The position numbers and the translations under genes were made by a program. From Castor canadensis (Eukaryota > Chordata > Mammalia > Rodentia > Castoridae), in the NCBI RefSeq assembly GCF_047511655.1, contig NC_133401.1:18101501-18165500 (forward strand): a stretch of DNA of 64,000 bases. Direction: 5' to 3'. Below the pieces are notes generated by a model. The model was not told the DNA's origin and did no database searches. It saw nothing but the letters and a program-made list of their open reading frames with translations. The number at the start of each line of letters is the position of its first letter. The stretch's first letter is position 1. Of the stretch, positions 11,925 through 22,667 are shown piece by piece.

Positions 11925-12405
11925 CAGCCCAGCAGCACCAGTGGCTCATGCCTTTAAGCTTAGCTACTCAAGAGGCAGAGATTAGGATTGAGGTTCCACA
12001 TCTGCGCTGGCAAATAGTTCCCAGACCCCATCTCAAAAAAACCCATCACAAAAAAAGGACTGTTGGAGTGGCTCAAGGTGTAGGCCCTTAGTTCAAGCCC
12101 CAGTACTACCAAAAAAAAAAAAAAAAAAAAAAAAGCACAGCTCAATCCATTGGGGTGGACTACATACACAGTAAGGTGAATTACTGTTTTCCAGAGGGAT
12201 CCCAGTGGGCCATGAAGGGCCAAATATGTAAGTTTAAGAAATTTTTTTGGACTGGAGGCATGGCTCGAGTGGTAGAGCAGGAGGCCCTGAGTTCAATCCC
12301 CAGTACCCTGGGTCTCACTATGTAGCCCAGGCTGGCCTCCTTCAATTTTGCTGCCTCAGCATCCATGGTGCTGGGATTACAGTTGTACACCACCACGCCT
12401 GGTTT
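11925..12405. repeat. SINE group of mixed orientation
   Basis: Plus composite SINE at 11925-12135 ending in about 23 A. ID-like plus copy at 12245-12307, followed immediately by a minus B1-like copy at 12308-12405. Confidence 0.75.
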
Positions 12406-12679
12406 GGGATTAAGTTTTCATTTAGTCACCATTGACAATGCTAACAGCAGCACTTCCTGTTAGGTGTTGTTCTCTACAGCTCATCCCTCCTAATAAACTG
12501 ATGAAAAGGAACCTATTATCAGCACCATTTAAAAATTTTTATTTGCATAAATTGTACCAAAAAGTTTCATTGTGATATTTACGACATGCACAGAATGTAC
12601 TTTGATCAAATTCATCCCATCTATATTACTTTCTTAACCATCCTCCCTCCTCTTTAACAAGTGCTCAGTGGCTTTACAC

Positions 12680-12985
12680 ACGGTAATCCTACTAACACAC
12701 ACCTCTCCCTTCAACCTCTCCTTTCCCATCATCAGCATATTAGAGATGAGAAATGGAGGCTCAGAGAAGTGATGTAAATGACAGGACATCACACAGCAAC
12801 GCAGTGGACGCAAAAGCAGGATATAAACCAGGAGTTGAGTAGCTTGAATCAGGAACCTCTCTGGTCTCACAACTAAAAATTCAAAAAACGTATGCTTGGG
12901 CTAGCGGAGTGGCTGAAGTGGTCCTAGCAAGCGTGAGGTCCTAAGTTCAAAACCCAGTACCATCAAAACTCCCCCCAAAACACCA
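12680..12985. repeat. MIR-like element and ID-like SINE
   Basis: MIR-type phrases 'agagatgagaaatggaggct ... gacaggacatcacacagc' at about 12720-12850, then a plus ID-like SINE at 12893-12985. Confidence 0.6.
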
Positions 12986-13059
12986 GTACCCTTAAGTAAA
13001 TATTGTATCACCAAGAGTCCAGGATAAATGCTAAGATTTACAATACACAGATTAACCAC

Positions 13060-13150
13060 TCATTTATTCCACACGCACTCATTATGCACCTACTGTGCGC
13101 ACCAGGCTTCCTAGGGCCCTGGGGAGACAGAGAACTAAGAGACCAGACTC
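13060..13150. repeat. L2/MIR-like remnant at the CpG-island edge
   Basis: 'cattatgcacctactgtgcg ... ccctggggagacagagaac' resembles the common L2/MIR 'cactactatgtgccaggcac' pattern. It ends where the CpG island begins. Confidence 0.5.
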
Positions 13151-13199
13151 TGACCCCCTGGCTGTGCGCCCCGGATCCCCGGGTCCCCGGGCCCCCCGC

Positions 13200-13363
13200 G
13201 CCCCGCAGGGCACAGTGGGCGCTCACCGGCGATTCGTGCGCGAACGCGGGAGTCCGAGCGTCCCGCCGGCGAGGCGTTCCGGCCTGTTGGTGGCGGAAGC
13301 TGCCCCGACACCACCGAAGCCGCCGGGAATCTATCGGCGCCGCCCCGGTGAACACAGACTCAG
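13200..13363 (+). other. Candidate alternative first exon upstream of the main one
   Basis: A perfect consensus donor CAG|GTGAGT lies at 13361-13369 in CpG-rich DNA, about 850 bp before the main first-exon donor. It could close an alternative BICRA leader exon of unknown 5' end. On the opposite strand a weaker donor-like CCG|GTGAGC sits near 13217-13222, which would fit a divergent non-coding transcript instead. This is inferred from splice-site quality only. Confidence 0.25.
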
Positions 13364-13714
13364 GTGAGTGAGTGTCCAAGGTCCCCGCCTGTCGCCCCCA
13401 AGTCCCCATCGCCTTCCACCCTATTCGGACACGGCCTGACTCCTCCGCTGCGCCACCTCCGAGGAACCCCCCACCACCATCCTTGTCTCCGCTCTCTTTG
13501 AACCTTCGACACTCGCTTTGGGCGCGTCCTCCCGCCGGGCCACCGTCCCCCAAGGCACACTCTGAGCGCACTGCGTCCCCTCCCCAGGCGAGCCGGGCGA
13601 GGGTCCTGGGCGCGCGAAACCCTTGACCTTCCCTCCCACCACCAAGAGCCCGGCTCTCAGCAGGCAACAAACTGCACGCGAGCCGGTGCAGGCGCACCGC
13701 AAACCAGGGGTGGT

Positions 13715-13885
13715 TTAGAAGGACGGGGCGGGGCTAATGCGTAAGGAGCCCTCCTCGGAACGCGTGGCTTCCTATTGGCTATTTGGCCCGCCGCTCGGCC
13801 CCGCTGTGCGGTGGCTGGTTAGCCTAGGCGTGGGGGGCGGGGTGTACTTAAGCCCAGCCCCCGGTAAGGGCGGAGGGAAGAGGAG

Positions 13886-13919
<34 letters not shown>

Positions 13920-14000
13920 GGGGGCGGGACACAAAAATCTGCAAAGGTTTTTTTTTTTTCTTTTGCATTTAATTAAAAAAAAAATTTTTTTTTTTTTGCA
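13715..14000 (+). promoter_or_regulatory. BICRA: Probable core promoter of BICRA
   Basis: Just upstream of the probable first exon lie a GC box GGGGCGGGG (13725-13733), an inverted CCAAT box ATTGG (13774-13778), another GC box in a G-run (about 13832-13842) and a weak TATA-like TACTTAAG (13845-13852). Then come a GGA-rich purine tract (13872-13924) and an A/T palindrome (about 13964-14000). The start site cannot be fixed by eye. It could lie about 25-30 bp after the TATA-like motif or be dispersed, as is usual for CpG promoters. Promoter identity is inferred from position and motifs. Confidence 0.6.
13872..13924 (+). repeat. GGA-rich purine tract in the promoter
   Basis: 53 consecutive purines on the + strand, mostly GGA and GAGGA units ending in G7. 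It has triplex (H-DNA) and G-quadruplex potential. Confidence 0.9.
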
Positions 14001-14209
14001 CACCCGAGGGGCGCTCCCCGGAGCGGGCGCGGGCCGGGGCGCGCGGGCCAGCGCGGAGTGGCGGCGGGCCTGGGCGCAGCTGAGCAGCCGCCATGCGATC
14101 AGGCAGTGCGCTGACCGGCCCGGCTGGCCGGCCCCTTCTGGGTCCTCCCTGTGCAGCCCGTGCGGGGCCGTCCCGGAGACCCCGCGCCGACGGCTGCTCA
14201 AACATCAGG
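14001..14209 (+). other. BICRA: Probable non-coding first exon of BICRA (5'UTR)
   Basis: GC-rich sequence ends at ...aacatcagg followed by a strong donor GTGAGT (14210-14215). The 5' limit is arbitrary, set after the AT palindrome, because the start site is unknown. The exon contains a single ATG at 14093 in good context (gccgccATGc) that opens an upstream ORF of 39 codons to the exon end. It lies on the same strand, upstream of the BICRA coding exons and inside the main CpG island. Joining to 51415 is inferred. Intermediate exons in the 37-kb intron cannot be excluded. Confidence 0.55.
14093..14209 (+). other. Upstream ORF 1 in the BICRA leader (5' part)
   Basis: ATG at 14093 has G at -3 and C at +4. 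The frame is open for exactly 39 codons to the donor at 14210 (phase 0). If spliced to 51415 it continues for 16 more codons (LAPERTLSKSPAGGPV) and ends at TAG 51463-51465, giving a 55-residue Arg/Gly/Pro-rich peptide. It ends before the main ATG, so it could damp translation of BICRA. No homology is recognised. Translation is unproven. Confidence 0.35.
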
Positions 14210-15440
14210 GTGAGTTTCTCACAATGTAGCAATTTCTCTTTAAATCTCTTAACTCTCTCTACCTGCGAGTCGGGGCTGTGACAGGGCGCAAAAGCGAGGG
14301 GGGAGTGGGGGTTGGCGGCGAGGGTGTGTGTGGGGGGAGCCGGAGCCGGGGCCGAACCCACCCCCCCGACACTCACACTCTCAGCCCCCCAACCGGGGCG
14401 CAGCGCCCGCTGCTTTTTTTTTTTTTTTTTTGCCCGGCGCCCACCACCATCCGCACCCCCCCACCCCAGGTCTCTCCCGCCACCGCCGCCGCCCCGATTC
14501 TGCGGGGACCCCCCCATACACCGGCGCCCCTGCCTAAACCCGGCTCCGGGTGCCTCCCCGGCCCTCCCGTCGGCTGCCGGGGATACAATGGAGCGGCGGA
14601 GAAACGAGACCTAACGTTCCACGGGGGGAGGGGCGGGGACCCCCCCTCCGCCTCGGGGGACCCCCTCCTCTCGCCCTGCTCCTCTCCTTTAGGCGAAGAC
14701 GAGGACAGTGGGGTACCGGGTGGTGATTTTCCGGCCGGAGGCGGCGAGCCTCCATCTCCCCCTGTCGCCCGTCCCCTGCGCGCCCCCTCCCCAAATCCGT
14801 CCCGGGAGGTGCCGGGGAGAAACAGGGCTTCGGCAAGCTGGGGACGGATGGATGGGGAAGGAGGCCACTGGGTCTCCCCCTCCCCACTGCCCCTAAACAA
14901 TGAACGGAGTTGACTTGGCCCCCCAAGCCCCAGCAATGAACGAGATTGACCCCTGCCCCCCAGTTGGCTGGTCCCCGAGAAGGGGACGTTACTGGGGGCA
15001 GGGGAGCCTTACTCCTGTCACCTCCTCGAGGTTCGGAGCGGGCCCCCGGTCTCCACCCCGTCGCCCAGGGAATGGGAGGCACCAGGCCCAACCCGGGCAC
15101 CGCGCTCGGGTGGTGACCTTTAGACAAAGGCAGCCCTTTCCCCGGGGTGAGCCCGGACGAGCTGGGCCCGCGGCCTCCCCGGACCCCTCCTCGGGCACCG
15201 GAGGGAGGGATGGAGGAGGAGGGCGGAGGGATGGAGCCATCTGGTTTTCCCATCTCTGGCTGCCCCTCGGCCGCTTCCCCGGCTCCTGTCACGGGCGGCG
15301 GCCGGGAGACAAGGGACCAGGGCTACCCAGGCCTTGGTCCACCGCCAGCCCGGAGGACCGGGCGTGGAGCCGCGCGGGAGGGCGCGGGCTCGGGCTCGGG
15401 CTCGGGCGCGGGCGCCAGCAGTGATTGGAAGGCACGGTGG

Positions 15441-18400
15441 CTCCTTCCTCTCCGCGCCCCTTTGTTTTGCTTTGTGGTTCTGAGCAGCTGAACCTCCCAG
15501 GAGGTGGGGTCAGAGGCCGCCGTGTCAGCTCTCCAAGGGGAAGTCCTGGTGACAGCTCCCAGCCCTGTGGTGTCCCCAGCCGTTGGTGCCCAGCCTAGGG
15601 TCCACACTCTCAATCCTTTTTGTCACCCTCCTTGTCATAGTGTAGTATGTGGGGCGTTTGCATTTGCCTTGCACCCCTTATGAGTGCACTTGTTAGGGAA
15701 ACGGAACGCTCCAGACTCCAGGCCTGAGATTCACCGTGGGCTTTCAGGTTTCACCCTCTTCTTGTATTTGGGCTGGGAGTGGGGACTCTTTCAACTCTGG
15801 CCCCCGCCTCCAGATGGGAAAATGAGAGATGGACAGCTCAGGGACCACCCTTTTCCCCTGCCCTTATGGGATTTCCGGGACATGTTTATCTCCACTGCCT
15901 TCCCCCCTACCTCCACCTCTCCTAGAAGCCGGAAGTAACAACATCTTTCTACCTAGGGAGTGTTGGGGATTGGCTACTGCTAAGTGCATAAGTGCATTAC
16001 AGGCTGGCAGCTATCCCAAGAAGGAACTGGAAGTGGAGACTGTTACTGTTCCCATTTTCCAGGCAGGTTCATTGAGGCCCAGAGAGGTTAAGGGACTTTC
16101 TTTCCTAGGGTCACACAGCCCTGGGTCACACTGAGCTGCACTTGAAAACTACTTAGAGTCTCTCCAACCTAGCTCAAAACTGTTAGGCTGTCTGTGTCTC
16201 TTTTATGGCACTTTGTCCCTTTGACTTCAGTGGACCTGGGTCTCCTGGAAGGAGCTGCTAATATCTGCAAGCCCCCGCACCCCCACTGATATAGGGAATG
16301 GTCAAGGAGCAGCCAGAAGTGGGCAAAAGTGGGGTCATTTTGCCAGTGCCTGGACCAGAGCCCAGAGCTGGAGTGGACCAGGAAGGGCAGGGGGAATCTG
16401 ACTAGGTGGGGACTGAGGACTCCCTGTCATCCTCCCCCATGCTCACCTAAGCTTCTGGCTTGTCACATAGCCTTGCCAAGAGAATTGCTGAACTGATTGG
16501 GACTGTCCTTGTTGTCATCTTTGTTCCTCTGCCTGTGACCTGTTGTCACTCTGTGACCACCAGATGCAGCTGGTGGAGGACTTGTGTCTGGGACCCACCA
16601 TTGTAACCTTAGGCAGACCGTTCTGCTTGGCCCTGTGTCCTCACCTGTACACAGGGATAATTACAGTTTCTTTCACTGACCTGAGGTGGAATTGTATTTT
16701 GTTGTGGAGCTTGTCATGTGAGTGTCCAGAGGTGTGTGGGCGGGTGTGGGTACTCAGGTGAATAGAAGAGGCCTCTGGCCCACAGGTCCCTGGGGTGGGG
16801 CTGGGAGCCACCTCTACAGAGGGACTAGCCCTGGATGACCATTTAGCCTTGGGGCCATGTCCCTCACTCCTTGAGGGGAGCGATGCTGGTGATACACTTA
16901 GAAGCAAACAGAGGATGGCTGTTCCAAGGCTGAGCTGGGATGGGCCAGGCTGCAGGTTCTATTGGGGAGAGGGCTTCATTGTTGTCAACAGGACTGGAGG
17001 GAGTGGGTCTGATCCCAGGCACTTTATCGGGCCTGGCTCCTTGATGCTGCTTGGCGAGATGACAGGCATAAGTCATCCTCACCTTGGGGGGGTGGGTCCC
17101 AGGAGGAGAGGGTCTGTTGGGAACACAGTCTAAGGAGGTCCAGTGTTTCCTGAAGGGAGGGACTAATTTGGGGGGAGGTGGGAGAAGCTGGAGTAATGCC
17201 CAGAGGGGGCAGTTCTGCACCGTGCCCATCACCAACTGACTTCCCGTCAGTCTCCAGGGTCTTGGTTCCCTGGGATATGGGGTCTGCCTTAGAGGGTCAG
17301 CACCAAGCCTTGGGGCCTTGTGGGATTGGGGAGGGGAGGAGGTCGGGGAGCATGTGTGGGATTTCTCAGCCCCAGGAGTGAGCAGCCGCCATTCCCCCCT
17401 CTACACACACACACTCTAGCAGGGCTGTCTTGACTCCTGGTCTCAAGAATGCGGAGGGCTGCTGGTGGGGAAGTTAATTGGAAACAGGAAAACATGACAT
17501 TCCTTCCAGGCCTGGGAAGCAACAGGAGCTGCCTTTTCCCTCTCCCACCATGCAGGGGGCGGGGTGGGGCATGGCTATCTTGTCATGGCGTTTTGGGGGT
17601 CTCCTGCCTGACCAGACACCCTCACTCTTAGTGGACAACGCACAGGCGTAGAGCTATGTGCCCATCCTGCACACAGTGCCCTCCTCCCCCACTTAGTCCC
17701 CCTTCCTCTCCTTCTGGAGTTTTGTCCCTGCTCTTGCCTGAGTTCGCTCCCTGGGGCACCATGGGAAGCATTTGGGCGAATGGTGTCCCCCACACCCAGG
17801 AGTCCCCCTCTTCCTTCTCTCACACTCCCCCAGTTCCTCCTGCAGCACCTCCATTCACGTCTTGGGGCTTGTCCCAGTTGACTGAAGCCTTTGTGTCTCA
17901 GACACATGAAGTTTCTACTTTGGTGACAATTAAGTTTTGTGTATAAGGGGATATACTCATGGGGGTTGGTGGCTTGAGGCAGAGGAAGCATTGTTCCCAA
18001 TTAAACCTCCTGAGGGCCTACTGTGTGCCAGGGCCCTGGACCCCGCCTAGCAGGAGGAGGAGAGAAACACTGAACTAGCTGCAGAACTTGATTAATTCTG
18101 CCTGGGTGGCCTGAGCCACCCCCAAGGAAGAAACCACTTCTTTCCCTCTCTCTGCTTCACTCTTTTTCTTTTTTTCCTTAAGTGGTACATACTCATGGGA
18201 CAAATTTAAAATACCAGAGACACAAAGTTCCCTCCCCACATCCCTGGTTCCCTGACTCTCCTCCCCAGGGATCACTCTTTAGCTCTGAGGTTCTCTGCCT
18301 GTACATTCGGATGAGGATGTGTGTCTTCCAAAGAAGAGACTTTGCAAAGATGGTAACGTGCCCTCCCCTTGTTCTGTGTATTGCTTTTTTCACCCCCATC

Positions 18401-18592
18401 TCCCTGAGAGACCCTGAATGTGGACCTTCATCTTTTTCTTGGCTTCGTTGTATTCCGTCAGCTGAACAGAGCTCAGTTCCTATCACAGATGTGGAGGTAT
18501 TTGAAAGGCACTTGCAGAGCACAGGCACGGGTCCACATGTCTTGCTGGAAAGTGAGTGGGCCTGGTCATGGGTGCTGGGGAGTGGGCTTGAG
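15441..18592. other. Intron 1 of BICRA, largely repeat-free 5' part
   Basis: Moderately GC-rich intron with MIR-like pieces at about 16060-16140 ('ttgaggcccagagaggttaa') and 16590-16700. A 20-bp interrupted palindrome CCACCAG...CTGGTGG lies at 16557-16576. No further exon was recognised. First-intron sequence next to a CpG island often carries enhancers, but none can be named here. Confidence 0.5.
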
Positions 18593-18705
18593 ATTCAATT
18601 TTTGTTTTAAGACAAGGTCTTACTATGTAGACCAGACTGGCCTCGAACTCGTGATCCTCCTGCATGCTGGGACTACAGGTGTGCACCACTGCACCTGGAT
18701 TTGTC
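18593..18705 (-). repeat. B1-like SINE, minus orientation
   Basis: 'ttttaagacaaggtcttact ... gtagaccagactggcctcg ... gggactacaggtgtgcacca'. Bases 18706-19194 have no recognised feature. Confidence 0.8.
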
Positions 18706-19194
18706 ACTTTATGGTTTAGAAGCACCTCTGATGCTGGACCTGGAAGGAAGTTGATCTGTCCTGGTCAGTGTCATCCAACCTACCTGCTGGACTACATGAT
18801 CAGACTCCCCTGTCTTTGCCTCTGGTGACTTTGCTTCTTCCTGCCTGTGACTTGTATCATGTGCTTACCACTTGGTGCAGAGGTCAGGAGTGTGATGCTG
18901 GAACCCGGCTGTCAGTCAAATCCAGCTCTGCTGCTTGCTGGCTGAGTGTCTGAGGCAAAGGGCTTGCTGGCTTTGGGCCTCTAATGAATGGGTTCATCTC
19001 AGTCAGGTGGTGGGGAGGGTAAGTAATGCTGGTGAAGGGCATAGGTAGCCTTGGCAGTTTGTGTCACTGTGGTGTGTCTGTCGTAGGCAGTTCTCCTTCC
19101 TGGGGGCAGTGGACTGTGAACCCGGATGAGGCAGGCACCGGATAAAATGCTGGCTTCCACACATTTCTTTTTCATAAGTTTCTTTTTTTTTCAT

Positions 19195-20470
19195 TTTTTT
19201 TTTCTGCTGCATAGGGTTTGAATTTAGGGCTTGGCACTTGCTAGGCAGGTGCTCAACCACTGAACCACACCCCCAGCCCTTTTTGTTTTATTTGCTTTAA
19301 TTATTTTTCAGATAAGTTTTCATATTGGCCTAAAACCGTGATCCTTCTATCTCTCCTTCCTAGTAGCTGGGATTATAGAAATGCACCACCACATCTGGGC
19401 TACAAGAAATCCCTTCTTGCATCAGTTTCTTTGTCTATAAAATGGGCCTGTGATGCCTTAAGAGTTAGTGCTTGCTATGATAGCCAAGCCAAGCACTGCT
19501 CTCCCAAGCTGAGCCTGCAACCACTCGACTTCCAGGAGTTAGCAAATGACATGCAGGTATTTTCTCTATGATCACTGCCCTCCCGTGGGACCCAGGCCCA
19601 CTCCTCCACTGTGAAAGCTCCCCACTGTCTTCTGGAAAGGCCCAGGAAACCCATCGCTTGCTCACTAAACTGCCTGGCAGGTGAAGGCACACAGCAGGCT
19701 GCTCCCACATTGGGCGCGGACAGGGCTTCTCACCTGGAAAAATGGGCATGAGGGGACATGCCTCCAGCCTGCTCACAGAAGTTCAGTGTCTCACACAGTG
19801 CCTGGAATGTAGCAAGCCACAGATGTGTCACTGGCTGTAATTGTTATTAAGGAGCAAAGCCTCCCATGGGACTAGATAGTTGAGTCCTCATTGCTTTCCC
19901 CTAAAACCCTAGGTAATCAAGGTTGGCATTTAATTCAGTTAGTTAGTGTTTGGCAGCACTGGGGTTTGAACTCCACGCCTTGCTTGCTAGGCAGGCGCTC
20001 TACCACTTGAGCCATACTCCCAGCCCTCCTGGTTTTAGTTTATTTTTCAGACAGGGTCTCATGCTTTTCCCAGGCTGGCTTTGGACCACAATTCTCCTAC
20101 CTCTGACTCCCAGGTAGCTGGGTTACAGGTGTGCACCATCACTCCCAGCCCTTATTTGTTTTTGAGATGCTGGGGATGGAACCCAGGGCCTTGGCACAAG
20201 CTAGGCACACACTGTGTCACAGTTCTACTCCCAGCCCCTAGTGCTGGCATTTTATTTTATTTATTTATTTTTGTGTGTGTGTGGTACTGGAGTTTGAACT
20301 CGGGGCCTCATGCTTGCTGGACAGGTGCTCTACCACCAGCCCTTTTTTGCATTTGATATTTTTGAGATAGGGTCTCACTTTTATTTTGGTTGGGCCGGCC
20401 TCTAGCCACTATTGTCTTGATCTCTACCTCCTGAGTAACTGGGATTACAGGTGTGAGCCATGGAACCCTG
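19195..20470 (-). repeat. Minus-oriented SINEs
   Basis: Copies at 19195-19405 (ID-like plus 7SL-like), 19950-20150 and 20150-20240 (ID-like fragment), and 20250-20470 (composite with ATTT-rich lead). Bases 19406-19949 hold no recognised feature. Confidence 0.75.
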
Positions 20471-20799
20471 CTAGCATTGGCATTTTAAATGGAAGGTGAC
20501 AGCCAGGACAATGAAATAAGCATTGAGCCTCAGTTTCCTCTTCTGTAACAACTTGACTGGGACTGACCTTGAGGCTAGAGTGTCTGAAGATGCAGGTAGC
20601 TTGTAGCACTGGCCTGGCTCTGAAGGTGGCTTCCCTGGAGACTCATTTTGTTATTATTATTTTAACTTTTTATTAGGCATATTTCAAAGCACCCACCTAA
20701 AGTTGTGAGAATAGCAGAGCCAGCCCCTGTTGAAGCACTAGCCACTCTTGGAGCAATTCTCTACTCAGCTTTTTTGGTCTGATTATTCGTGTTTTTTGT

Positions 20800-21090
20800 G
20801 GGTTTTTGGGGGGCAGTACTGGGATTTGAATTCAGGACCTTGGACTTGCTAGACAGGTGCTCTTCCACTTGAACCACACCTCCAGCCTTTTTGTTTTGTT
20901 TTGTTTGCTTGTTTGTTTTGTGGTGCTGGGAACAGAACCCAGGGCGAACCATGTCACTAGATCTTTTGTTTGAATTTTGTTTTGAGACTGAGTCTCCCTG
21001 AGTGGGCCAGACTGGCCTTGAACTCTCCCTCCTTCCTGATCTCCCTGAGTAGCTGGGATTACAGATTGGTACCACCATGCTTGACTGTTA
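20800..21090 (-). repeat. Minus-oriented SINE
   Basis: ID-like portion at 20810-20890, a second ID-like fragment at about 20920-20960, then a 7SL-like part to 21090 ('gtagctgggattacagattg'). Bases 21091-21509 hold no recognised feature. Confidence 0.7.
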
Positions 21091-21509
21091 GTAGTGTTAT
21101 GATTTCTGGGATCCAGAGTCAGTTTTACCACTTCCAGGGTCTGGCATATTCTGTGTTCTGTGAGGAGCCCGTTTCACACCTGGGGGAAACTGAGGCAGCA
21201 AGGCATGAGCTTGTCTTTTCTCTGCATTTCTGTCTTTGGGACATTGGAGACTTCTCTGTCTTGGCCACATCAGGCCTCACACCATGGGGGCTGTTACAAA
21301 GCACACAGGTTTGGGGATTCATGCCTGCGTGCCTGCAGTGTAGTGTGCAAGTTCCTGTGATCTGGGCAGAAATCACCCCTTTAATAGGAAGCCGGAGAAG
21401 TGGGGCTTGGAGCCCATCCCCTGACCCATGGGATGGGTCCATTGGGAGTTTCAGAGCAGGTAGGGTGTCTGTGGAGAATGCCCACTGTGTCAGCTGCCTA
21501 GGTTGGCCT

Positions 21510-22071
21510 CCTTCTTATTGAATGCAGTTAAGTGAAACCGAATAAGGGGACGTGTGTGCACGTGTGCTTGTGTGTGTGTGTGTGTAAAATGTGCTATGAG
21601 ACTTGCCTGAGGACTTGGCAGGTCTTTGCTCCTCAGCCCCTAGGCAGATCACAGGAATAAGCAGTGTTTCTTTCAGGAACCTTACTGTTTGGCTGGGGAG
21701 TGTAACTCAGGAGTATAGTGCTTGCCTAGCATGCACTAGGCCCTCAAAATCTGCATAGCCCAGTGTCCCAGGCTACCTGCAGACAAAGCTTCATGGGGCC
21801 ACCTTCTCAGTGCTCTGAAGGTGCCTGTTGGCCACTATATGGTGCAGGACAGGCAAGTTTCCTCAGCCCCTGCCTCACCAGGAGACTGTGACAATTTCTC
21901 TCCTACGTTTCACGCAGCATGCTCAGCGCCCTGAGTGCTCAGTCTCCCAGACAGGCGGCAGGTCTTGAGGAGCCTCCCCTTTACCTAGCAAGCCTTCCCC
22001 TCACCATGCCAGCCACATTTGTCTCCCGAGAATGTGTTCAGTGACCTCCTGCACATCCCTTCTCGTAGCAC

Positions 22072-22102
<31 letters not shown>

Positions 22103-22140
22103 CCTTATTCAGTTTCACTTAACCTCATTCAATAAGAAGG
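21510..22140. repeat. Inverted repeat with (TG)n/(CA)n in the arms
   Basis: Left arm 21510-21601 and right arm 22061-22140 are reverse complements. The outer 40 bp differ at about 3 positions (ccttcttattgaatg ... ttaagtgaaac ... gaataaggg). Then comes a TG/CA run of different length in each arm, and then 'taaaatgtgctaYgaga'. The 459-bp spacer contains a plus ID-like SINE fragment at about 21690-21755 and otherwise unrecognised sequence. Similarity stops abruptly outside the outer ends. It could be two opposed copies of one unlisted repeat or a local inverted duplication. RNA from this intron could fold into a long hairpin. Confidence 0.85.
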
Positions 22141-22156
22141 ATGAATATAGTAAAAT

Positions 22157-22436
22157 AAGCCAGGTGTGGTGACTCGTGCCTGTAATCCAAGCCTTCAGGA
22201 GAATCTGGAGTTCAAAGTCAGTGTAGGCTATATAATCAGACCCTGTCTCAAAACAAAAAGGAAAACAGAAATGAGACATTTTGAGACATAGAGAAAGCAT
22301 GTTCCCACAACTCCTTTCATAGTATGTTGTTGTATTTGTTCTTTTTTTTGGGGGGGGTGTCATTAATGGAATTTGAACTCAAGGCCTCATGCATGCTAAG
22401 CAGAGTGCTCTACCACTTGAGCCACTCTTCTGGTCC
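22157..22436. repeat. SINE pair in opposite orientations
   Basis: Plus B1-like copy at 22157-22265 and minus ID-like copy at 22337-22436, introduced by T and G runs. Confidence 0.75.
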
Positions 22437-22620
22437 TAATTGTTCTATTTTCATATTAGCAGTTAGTCTACTGTGCCTAATTTATAAGTTAAACTTTATC
22501 ATAGGTATGTATATGTAGGGAAAAACACAGCAGAAATAGGATCTGATACTACCTGTGGTTTCAGATAACCACTGGAGGTCTTAGAACGACCTCCCTTCAC
22601 ATAACGGGACTGCTGCGTAT
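22437..22620. repeat. Tigger-like DNA-transposon relic
   Basis: Reads 'cttataagtt'-like interior, then 'ataggtatgtatatgtaggg ... tttcagataaccactggagg ... ataacgggactgctg', the typical end of a Tigger/MER2-type element. It matches the relic at 8.3-9.0 kb. There is no coding remnant. Confidence 0.6.
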
Positions 22621-22667
22621 TTTTTCCCTTTCAGTCCTTTCTCACTGACATGTAATTTATTATTGTA

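Larger units (their letters stand above)
13150..15440. promoter_or_regulatory. CpG island over the BICRA 5' end
   Basis: About 2.3 kb of strongly GC- and CpG-rich sequence begins abruptly after an L2/MIR-like remnant and fades near 15440. It contains GC boxes, an inverted CCAAT box, a purine tract, an AT palindrome, the probable first exon with donor at 14210 and a second consensus donor at 13364. No interspersed repeats were seen inside. A T run sits at 14414-14431, and three perfect GGGCTC units at 15386-15403. The many open frames here reflect GC richness, not coding. This is the expected CpG-island promoter of a housekeeping chromatin gene. Confidence 0.85.

Noticed and set aside
13038..13697. 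219-codon frame on the - strand
   Set aside because: It spans the start of the CpG island and an L2/MIR-like remnant. Composition is Gly/Arg/Ala-rich and no protein is recognised.
14278..14913. Open frame of 211 codons on + strand, and several long frames on both strands, in the CpG island
   Set aside because: High GC depletes stop codons in all frames. The translations are low-complexity Pro/Gly/Arg sequence with no motif or splice logic, and overlapping frames are equally open.
16557..16576. Interrupted palindrome CCACCAG...CTGGTGG resembling part of a CTCF site
   Set aside because: The match to the CTCF core is incomplete, and a single short palindrome is expected by chance in 64 kb.
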